20,463 bases of DNA. Source: Carex sylvatica (lineage: Eukaryota > Streptophyta > Magnoliopsida > Poales > Cyperaceae). Positions within the stretch are counted from its first letter, which is position 1. Each line of letters opens with the position of its first letter. The stretch covers positions 1 through 20,463 of the forward strand of contig CAXKVR010000786.1 in assembly GCA_964058845.1 (NCBI GenBank), given 5' to 3'. Under the pieces are notes generated by a model. That model did not search any database, was not told where the DNA came from, and worked only from the letters and a program-made list of their open reading frames with translations. The position numbers and the translations under genes were made by a program. Shown in pieces: positions 11,945-20,463 of this stretch.

Positions 11945-12262
11945 ATATATTTACAAGTATATTTGATGACAATCATTAACAATAAAAATTTATACAACTT
12001 GTTTATTTATTATTTTTTGAAAAAAATTCAGTCAAATAAGACGTAAAAAATAAAGTGAACACATGAGAGGAGGAGAGGAATATCATTTTCATGACAAAAA
12101 TTACGAACTCATCATTTATTAAATATATTTACAAGTATATTTAATGACAATCACTAATAATAAAAATTTATACAACTTTGTTATTTGCGTAAAATCAATA
12201 ATTTAGTAGATCCATTCGATCTACAAGTATTTTAAGTGTCTGTCATTAATAGTAAAATTTTA
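11945..12262. repeat. direct repeat, two good copies plus a decayed third
   Basis: ATATATTTACAAGTATATTT followed by .ATGACAATCA.TAA and TAAAAATTTATACAACTT occurs at 11945-12000 and 12123-12178, with only a few mismatches. A more diverged third copy lies at about 12219-12262 (CTACAAGTATTTTAAGTGTCTGTCATTAATAG). Copies are in the same orientation and about 178 bp and 97 bp apart. Origin unknown. Confidence 0.65.
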
Positions 12263-12525
12263 TCCTATTTAATACATTATTTGTGAAAATTATTACTGAA
12301 AAAAATTTGAAAACAAATGTCAACGAAATTTATAAAAATTATAGGGTTAGTGAAATAAAAGTGAGCTGTGGCTTGCTCTACACGCAAGCAAGGCCTGTCG
12401 CTGTCGAATCGAATCAAATCAGATATTTTTTGAGATATCGCCGCGGATCTTTTAGATCTTTTGAGACCCTTTTTCTTGAAATGGACAGTAGTCGGTTCGC
12501 TTTCCAGCTCATTTCATTTCTAGCT

Positions 12526-12600
12526 GAGACAGAGAGAGAGAGAGAGAAGGGTGCGAGAGAGAGGAGAGGAGAGGAGAGGAGAGAAGAGAGAGAGAGCAAG
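12526..12600. repeat. GA-rich simple-sequence block
   Basis: Almost pure purine on the + strand (GAGAGA and GGAGA units). Such runs are frequent in plant 5' leaders and promoters, but here no intact gene follows. Open frames through it encode only Arg/Glu low-complexity sequence. Confidence 0.7.
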
Positions 12601-12793
12601 CGAGAGGTGAGAGAGATCGGGGGAGAGGAGGCGAAGGAGAAATCGCGGGAGAGAGATCGGATCCTTCGCGAGAGAAAGGGCGTCGGGTCATCAGAGCAAG
12701 CGAGAGGTGAGAGAGATCGGGGGAGAGGAGGCGAAGAGAAATCGCGGGAGAGAGATCGGATCCTTCGCGAGAGAGAGGGCGTCTGGTCATCAG
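12595..12793. repeat. 100-bp tandem duplication, GC/purine-rich
   Basis: Unit 1 starts AGCAAGCGAGAGGTGAGAGA at 12595 and unit 2 starts identically at 12695. Both contain GAGAGATCGGGGGAGAGGAG, AATCGCGGGAGAGAGATCGG, ATCCTTCGCGAGAGA and end GGTCATCAG. Unit 2 lacks one G and has two substitutions, so the copies are nearly identical and the duplication is fairly recent. The start of a third unit (AGCTAAGCGGAGCG) follows. It lies just upstream of the LUC7-like fragment and may be part of a captured 5' leader. Confidence 0.85.
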
Positions 12794-12973
12794 AGCTAAG
12801 CGGAGCGTGAGGAAGAGGGATCGGACGGAGATGAAGCGGCAGATCGGATCTATGCTTCTCGCCTCTGTTGCCTCCAACTTCGTTTTGTTTTCATGATAAT
12901 TTTTGAAAGTATTGAGAAATAATTTTTGTCCCTCTTTAGGTTCAGTCTTTTAAATGCTCTTTTTCTGATGTAG

Positions 12974-13630
12974 GTGTCTGATTTGGATAAGAAAGTACGT
13001 AGGGGACGGGACGGGACAGGTTGGCGCAAGAATTAGACGTACCAACTCCTACTCTCTCTAGTGAGCAGTCTGAGCAACTTTCATTGATTGAAGAGAAGAT
13101 AAAGAAATTGTTGGAACAAATTGAAGAATTTGGTGAGGCTGGAAAGGTTGATGAAGCAGATCGAAGTCCTCATGAGGAAGGTCTAATTACTTTCTTTTTT
13201 TCGTGTCAATTTTTTCAAGTTAGGGTAAATTGAAGGGTATATAAATGCACTAAAATAATCTTCAGTGTAACCTACAAAATAATCATTGTTGAAACACTTG
13301 AAATATAAATCCGATTGTACTGTTTTAGAGAGAGAAGAAGTCAAAAGTATAAAGTACCTTTTAAAATTGCAGAGAGCAGATTTGTTATACTTTAAAATTG
13401 TTGTGAAGTTTCTCATGACTTTATTTATGTATGATGTATTCTGTTGCATTTTTTGTGAAGGTGGATGTGTTAAATACTGAGAAGACAGCCATAATACAAC
13501 CAAATAGTAAGATAACTGCTCTTATACAAGAGATATGTGAAACGTGCATCCTTTTTAGTGGCCAATGATGCGGCAAATCGGGCACGGTCACATGTAGCTG
13601 GGAAACAACACATGTAGCTGGGAAACAGCA
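12974..13630 (+). pseudogene. LUC7-like U1 snRNP splicing factor fragment
   Basis: LUC7-family proteins are U1 snRNP components that act in 5' splice-site selection. Exon A (12974-13180) reads VSDLDKKVRRGR, then LAQELDVPTP, EEKIKKLLEQIEEFGEAGKVDEA and, after a shift, VLMRK. This is the coiled-coil segment between the two zinc fingers. Exon B (13461-13630) reads VDVLNTEKTAIIQPNSK, then EICETC and SFLVANDAA..RARSHVAGKQH, the second zinc finger of the C2H2 type. The exons are bounded by TAG, GT, AG, and the intron is kept. Damage: an extra GGGAC copy near 13003-13017 shifts frame, 4 extra bases at about 13161 shift it again, a few residues are missing before EICETC, and a 20-bp duplication ends the reading at a stop. 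The first zinc finger and the RS tail are absent. Confidence 0.85.
13591..13630. repeat. 20-bp tandem duplication in the LUC7 zinc-finger exon
   Basis: CATGTAGCTGGGAAACAACA is followed directly by CATGTAGCTGGGAAACAGCA. The parent exon would carry this once (HVAGKQH), so the duplication arose in the pseudogene and brings in a TAG. Confidence 0.85.
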
Positions 13631-13635
13631 CAGGA

Positions 13636-13697
13636 AGTACCTGACTCTGGTTTAATTCAAAGTAAAAAAAAACCAATTAAGTACTTGACTCTGGTTT
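13636..13697. repeat. 18-bp direct repeat at the end of the LUC7-like fragment
   Basis: AGTACCTGACTCTGGTTT at 13636-13653 recurs as AGTACTTGACTCTGGTTT at 13680-13697, 44 bp apart. It lies between the LUC7-like and ACA fragments and may be filler made when the pieces were joined. Confidence 0.7.
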
Positions 13698-13799
13698 TGA
13701 GAAATTAGAGGGACTTCTTGATTAAAAATCACACAGTTGAACTTATCATTTTGTGTGTATAATTTAAGTCTTCTTTGTTTTCAATTTTTGTTAATATAG

Positions 13800-14131
13800 A
13801 TTGTGAGGTGGGGCCGGTTGATCTATGCAACTATTCAGAAGTTCGTACAATTTCAACTCACAATTAATGTCGCTACTGCAGTCTCCTCTGGTGAGGTACC
13901 TCTGAATGCGGTCCAGGTAATTTATTTTAATTTCTACAAACTGTAAAACAGCTATTATATTTGACAAGTAAAATGAGAAGTAATATAAAGTTGACCTTCC
14001 ATTTCCATTTTGTGTTAGAGGAATGAATAGCTTCTGTGGGTTAACCTTATTATGGGACACACTTGGAGCTCTTGCAGTGGCTACTGGACAACCTACTGAC
14101 AATCTCATGAGACGCCTTCATTTTGGTCTAG
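13800..14131 (+). pseudogene. autoinhibited Ca2+-ATPase (ACA, P2B-type) fragment
   Basis: ACA pumps export Ca2+ across plant plasma, vacuolar or ER membranes. Exon 1 (13800-13916) reads IVRWGRLIYATIQKFVQFQL, TINVA, then TAVSSGEVPLNAVQ, from the region after the hinge through membrane helices 5 and 6. Exon 2 (14031 to about 14131) reads LLWVNLIM, then after a shift DTLGALAVATGQPTDNLMRR, the conserved helix-6 Ca2+-binding stretch and the loop after it. AG precedes both exons and GT follows the first. Defects: about seven residues are missing in frame between NVA and AVSSG, which destroys membrane helix 5, and one extra G at 14054-14056 shifts frame inside LIMDTLG. Pump domains N-terminal to this (phosphorylation Asp, nucleotide binding) are absent. 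Confidence 0.87.
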
Positions 14132-14282
14132 GTACTTCATTTTCTTTCATCTTCTGCATTTTATTTTGGTGTCTCTTTTTGACTGAGTGCTTATCTATTT
14201 ATAGTGTTTTCTAATTTGTGCAGGTGTCTTAATTACGCTGATACCTGCGTGGGTTGTTTTTTTGGTTTGTTTTTCTTGTCAG

Positions 14283-14830
14283 CATGGTGGTTCTACTAAT
14301 GCGTTTACATCATCTGAGAGCACAAACTTCCATTTTGATACTAATGCCAACTGTTTGGAGGAAGCCCTAGACAGGTGTGTATTTTATTGTAGATGAGGGA
14401 TCTGCCTGCAGTGCTTTTTATGACAGGTCTTTCAAAAGCTTTTTTCATGTTATTGATTTAACATTAAAATTTTAAATAACAAAGCTGAACCGGTGATTTG
14501 TTCTATTTGACAGCCCATGATGTATTCAATATTATAAGATTTAAAGTCCGTTAAGCATGAGTCGACAAGTCTAAAAATCAATGGCTGGCTGTAATTAATT
14601 CCATGTGTTGGTTTTTCTCCTCTTCATCTTGTATTATGGACTACAAATTGTGTAATTTTTTGGTAAACAAGTATTGCTGATAACATAGAACAAGATCTAT
14701 GGTTTTGAGTTACTTTATTGTATTTGTTCTATGCACCATTATCTTTGATTACTTGTCTTCTTTAATCCTGTCTCCCTCCCCTTCTCCCTTTAGATTTGCA
14801 CAGTTCTTCATCAAGCCACTAATGTCAGCT

Positions 14831-14833
<3 letters not shown>
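14283..14833 (+). pseudogene. M16 zinc peptidase (insulin-degrading-enzyme-like, PXM16 type) N-terminal fragment
   Basis: M16 peptidases of this type are inverzincin metallopeptidases; the plant PXM16 group is peroxisomal. Exon 1 (14283-14374) reads HGGSTNAFTSSESTNFHFD, then EEALDR. It starts right after an AG and ends at GT. This is the stretch that follows the HxxEH zinc motif in the catalytic domain. Exon 2 starts at 14794 (after TTTAG) with [14 protein letters not shown], where the parent would go on to the second zinc-ligand glutamate region. Instead, from about 14831 the same exon continues as MCM7 (EDRDILMTQ). The upstream HxxEH exon is missing, so the fragment cannot be active. A later part of the same kind of protein appears at 17797-18066. 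Confidence 0.87.
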
Positions 14834-17796
<2,963 letters not shown>

Positions 17797-17797
<1 letters not shown>

Positions 17798-18066
17798 AAG
17801 ATTGGTTAGTTGGGTCATCTCTCCCATCAAAGTTTGCTCCACACACTATTGAAAAGATATTAAATGAGCTTTTAGTCCAGGCAATGTCAGGTGAAACTCA
17901 GCATCCCTATTACATCTGCACATCCTGCTTTTATTGCCATTATTATAACCTTTTAGTTTTTAGGATATTTTGTCAGTCAAAAAAGTTTGAAGGGTGTACA
18001 AATTTAACTGAGCCATGGTATGGCACACAGTATGCTGTAGAGAAGCTTGATATTTTGACATTGGAG
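17797..18066 (+). pseudogene. M16 zinc peptidase (PXM16/IDE-like) middle fragment fused to MCM7
   Basis: In the exon that opens with MCM7 GRYDLR, the reading changes frame at about 17797 to EDWLVGSSLPSKFAPHTIEK, then ILNEL, a hallmark stretch of insulin-degrading-enzyme-like M16 peptidases well downstream of the active site. After two extra T near 17870 the frame gives SPGNVR and a GT at 17891. The next exon (17964-18066, after TTTTTAG) reads IFCQSKKFEGCTNLTEPWYG, then TQYAVEKLDILTLE. WYGT.YAVEK is expected here; the last eight residues fit less well and may be diverged or belong to the next donor. About 280 residues separate this piece from the M16 fragment at 14283-14833, and MCM7 sits between them. 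The exact shared bases at the join are GA/AGA-like. Confidence 0.85.
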
Positions 18067-18201
18067 GTGAGCTAGCTTCATTTTGAAAAGGCAATTTACT
18101 TTCATGTTTAGCTCCCTTGACATTGTCTGATAGTTTAGCTGGTTTTATTTTATTTTTTGTACAACCTAAATTTGAAACATAACTTTTAACATTACATATA
18201 G

Positions 18202-18426
18202 AGGATTTGGTTGAAGTTGTGCGTGCATCTATTTCGGTCATGTCAAAACAGTGGGCTGATGCTATGAACTTGTTCAATTCCAAGTTCGGAGCTCTCGCTT
18301 CATTGATCACCGATCATGGTAATGTGTCTAATTAATCAAACCATTTTGGATGGATAATTTTTAAGTATTTTCTCAGCATTTGATTTTTATACTTATGCAG
18401 GGTCTTATTCTATCCCGCAGGACGAA
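18202..18426 (+). pseudogene. APC4: anaphase-promoting complex subunit 4 (APC4) fragment
   Basis: APC4 is a scaffold subunit of the APC/C ubiquitin ligase. Exon 18202-18318, after ATATAG and before GTAATG, reads [20 protein letters not shown], then [19 protein letters not shown]. This matches the plant APC4 segment ..RASLSVM.KQW.DAMHTF..KF.SLSTLI.DHG. The following exon (18401 onward, after TATGCAG) begins G, two changed residues, SIPQDE, where the family has HGLDSSPQEEF; a G has been lost from the expected codon and one added before it. After DE (about 18426) similarity to APC4 stops. Only some 50 residues of a protein of more than 700 are present. No function is expected. Confidence 0.75.
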
Positions 18427-18562
18427 GCGAGTTGAGTTGTACACAGCTATTTCTGAGCCTCCATTTCTTGACCTGCTGCTGGTCCGACGAAACTCAAAGT
18501 GACCTTGACTTTGAGGTGCTGTGTTATACAGTAGACTATAGAAACTCTTTGAGTGCTGGCAG
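18427..18562 (+). other. unidentified exon-like piece between APC4 and PQQL fragments
   Basis: Composition is coding-like and less AT-rich than nearby introns. One frame stays open from 18423 past 18562 and contains WSDETQSDLDFEVL and YTVDYRNSLSAG; another carries RVELYTAISEPPFLDLLLVR before a stop. It ends at a plausible donor (GGCAG|GTACTT). I do not recognise either translation. It may be a diverged APC4 exon, an exon of another captured gene, or two pieces joined with a frameshift. The stretch 18563-18697 after it looks like intron. Confidence 0.35.
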
Positions 18563-18697
18563 GTACTTGCTACTGTCTTATTACTAGTGTTAATAGTATT
18601 ATCTCAGAAAGATAGAGGGTAGTGAATTGAAATCTTATATCCCTGTTTCTAAACACTTGTTCAGTTTCTATAAATTTTTAGTGTTCTTATAATGTAG

Positions 18698-19532
18698 GTT
18701 AGGGTCTCAGCTGAGGATTTGGAGAAGGGACAAGGGGCTGTCTTAGAAGAGTACAGAGGGGGGCGCAAGTTGCTTAAGAACCAACCAAAAAATAGCTGAG
18801 AATATTGTCTCCCGTGAATGGGGAGTTTCCCTACCAAAATTTTACTTGAGGGCTTTTTCGGTTGAAGTAGTTCTTTATTATTATTTCCTTTTTTGGTTAG
18901 CTTGCAAGGGTTCGGCTTCATGGATTTTCTGAGCGGGAAATATCAATAGTACGTGCATTGGTGATGTCAGAAATTGAGTCGACATATCTAGAATGCGACC
19001 AGATGCAATCTACAAGCCTGCGAGATGAATAATTACAGGTTCGTCGGGTCATCTTTTTCATGTCAACACTTATTTAGCCTTATTAAATAATTGGACTGCT
19101 TATCTGATATTCTGAAGGTTCTAAGAGTTTTAAGTCATGATTTTTGCAGCATTTTTTCCGGAACGAACCTGTTTGTCGGTATTGAATATGAAGCCCAATT
19201 ACAGAAGACTCTCCTTCCTCGTAAGTTAGAAACTACCTGTTTCAAGGGGCATGTTTTTCTTCCTTTATTTCTTATGTTGATCCATAATATGTTACTTTAT
19301 TTCAATTTGTTTCTTCAGAAAAAAAAAAGTTCTGTATGATTTGTTAAGACATGTCTGTATCTTTAATCTTTTATTACATTTTTCTTTTCTCTTGCCAGAC
19401 ATTTCTCCAGCGGAGGTATCAAAATATGCCATGAATTTTCGAACTACATACAGCTGTGTAACTAAGGTGGTGGAGCTGAGACGGCATGCAACACCAGAGG
19501 ACCTGACCTCAATTGTGTCAAGGGTGGATGCA
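18698..19532 (+). pseudogene. PQQL-type M16 zinc protease fragment
   Basis: PQQL-like proteins are plant M16 metallopeptidases of the bacterial PqqL type. Exons: 18698 to about 18768 (VRVSAEDLEKGQGAVLEEYR, the helix carrying a zinc-ligand glutamate downstream of HxxEH in this family, then diverged); 18901-19038 (LARVRLHGFSEREISIVRAL, VMSEIESTYLE, DQMQSTSLRDE); 19150-19220 (HFFRNEPV, one extra T, VGIEYEAQLQKTLLP); 19399 to about 19532 (HISPAEVSKYAMNFRTTYSC, VTKVVELRRHATPEDL, VSRVDA). Splice phases join PH|IS correctly. Defects: TAA at 19030 replaces a Tyr codon, the extra T at 19172-19174 shifts frame, and several hundred residues expected between the first two exons are missing. In the last exon the sequence passes at GATGCA into CCT1. 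This is a different M16 subfamily from the PXM16-type pieces. Confidence 0.85.
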
Positions 19533-20257
19533 ACCGAACTTGTTGTAAAGCTTCGGGCTTACCACCACACTGCCAAACAAAGACTGATAAGCAACATTAT
19601 TCAAGGTTAATAATTCAATTTAAATGTTCTTCATCCTTCTCATTATAAAATTTCTTGCATGTTGGAGAAATTTGACTTTTGTAGTAAAAGTCTATATAAC
19701 ATTAAAATCTTTCCTTAAAATATTCTAACATGTGGAAAATTCATGATTCAATCATTCCTATTCGAGTACTTTGATTTGTTGATGTTCGGGAAAAAACTGA
19801 TTTACCCATTATATTAAAATTTAAAATATTCTATGCAGCATGGTCTTGATCTTATGAGAGGTACAATCTGCAACAACCTAGAAGCTGGAGTTATTGAGCC
19901 AGCTATTATGAGCTAAGTAAAAATTATTCAGGTCGGTTTTCCTTCAGCTTTAATCTTTTTTTATTTTTTCTTGGTGCAAACATATATCTATAGATTTCAA
20001 TTTGGATGGTAGAGGACTATCAATTGGAGAAAAGAATATTGTAAATATACCATTAGGTAGAAATGTACTAAACGTTTACTGGGACGTTTATGATGAAAAT
20101 TTTGAACTTAATTTTAGCTGTCTAATAATCCCCCTTTTCATTGGTGACACAGTTTGCCACTGAACAAGCCATAACAATTCTTAGGATAGATGATATAATC
20201 AAGCTTGCCCCAAGGAGGATCAAGGCCCTGAAGATGATGATACAACATATTTCCTAA
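19527..20257 (+). pseudogene. CCT1: CCT1 (TCP-1 alpha) chaperonin C-terminal fragment
   Basis: CCT1 is the alpha subunit of the cytosolic TRiC/CCT chaperonin that folds actin and tubulin. Piece 1 (19527-19605) reads DATELVVKLRAYHHTA, then with one base lost QTKTDKQHYS, ending at AG|GTTAAT. Exon 2 (19839-19932) reads, after another lost base, GLDLMRGTICNNLEAGVIEP, then A.MS.KVKIIQ with an extra ATT and an extra T that creates TAA. Exon 3 (20153 to about 20257) reads FATEQAITILRIDDIIKL, then in a shifted frame EDQGPEDDD, an acidic tail. These correspond to the last ~90 residues of plant CCT1 in correct order with introns kept. The equatorial and apical domains before this are absent. Piece 1 shares its exon with PQQL sequence. 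Confidence 0.88.
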
Positions 20258-20463
20258 AACAACACATAAGACCAAATCAGATAGCCATTTTGATTCTAGG
20301 TTGAATGAAGCCAAGCCATTGCCAGGCATATTGACAACACTTCCATGAACATCCCAGAACAAGAATTTCCATTTTTGGAATTTTCTATAATTTTAAACGA
20401 ATTTTTGAAATTCAACATGAATTGTTTGATGCCAACTTCACAAGTTTGAGGGGAATGCATCCT
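20258..20463. other. 3' flank of the mosaic, unidentified
   Basis: No clear gene. On the minus strand 20260-20362 gives a smooth, coding-like frame (WDVHGSVVNMPGNGLASFNL) I cannot assign. On the + strand it could be CCT1 3' untranslated sequence. Small hairpin-forming words TTCCATTTTTGGAA and GAATTTTTGAAATTC are present, but no GC-rich hairpin followed by CTRR is seen before the window ends. Confidence 0.35.

Noticed and set aside
12283..12810. 175-codon open frame on the + strand, with long minus-strand frames opposite
   Set aside because: The second half is Arg/Glu (or Ser/Leu on the other strand) low complexity made by the GA repeat and the 100-bp duplication. There is no recognisable domain or splice context.
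13183..13503. 106-codon minus-strand frame
   Set aside because: It lies over the LUC7-like intron and the start of exon B and has no similarity; it is a shadow.
17960..18310. 116-codon minus-strand frame
   Set aside because: It is antisense to the M16 and APC4 exons, whose + strand translations match known families.

Overview
This window reads as nuclear DNA of a flowering plant. It has long AT-rich intergenic stretches, small non-autonomous DNA transposons, a relic related to plant FAR1/MULE transposases, and degenerate exons of plant nuclear genes still separated by GT...AG introns. I see no intact protein-coding gene, tRNA, rRNA or CRISPR array. Species and lineage cannot be fixed from the sequence.

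Layout, 1-12.5 kb: AT-rich intergenic DNA holding a ~401-bp foldback MITE (620-1020), a short GC-richer island with a 60-bp imperfect tandem repeat (1621-1740), a hAT-like element with an exact 8-bp target-site duplication (4298-5013), a second TIR-bounded GGATA-rich element (~5269-5652), a fragment of a FAR1/MULE-type transposase (8063-8345), an ATT palindrome (8562-8599) and a dispersed direct repeat (11945-12262).

Layout, 12.5-13 kb: a purine-rich block with a 100-bp tandem duplication.

Layout, 12.97-20.26 kb: the most notable part. It is a head-to-tail mosaic, all on the + strand, of broken fragments of at least seven unrelated single-function genes. In order: LUC7-like splicing factor; autoinhibited P-type Ca2+-ATPase (ACA); peroxisomal/insulin-degrading-type M16 peptidase; MCM7 helicase subunit; the same M16 peptidase again, a later part; APC4 (anaphase-promoting complex); an unidentified exon-like piece; PQQL-type M16 peptidase; and CCT1 (TCP-1 alpha chaperonin). 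Introns and most splice sites survive, so capture was at the DNA level and not through mRNA. At three joins two genes meet inside a single exon, with short shared bases: M16/MCM7, MCM7/M16 and PQQL/CCT1. Nearly every fragment carries frameshifts, stops or deletions, and MCM7 has lost its Walker A loop.

The pattern fits the gene-fragment capture known for plant Helitrons (and, less well, Pack-MULEs). I found no convincing pair of transposon termini in the window, so the vehicle is inferred. The donor genes do not form a pathway; their co-occurrence looks like capture, not a working system.
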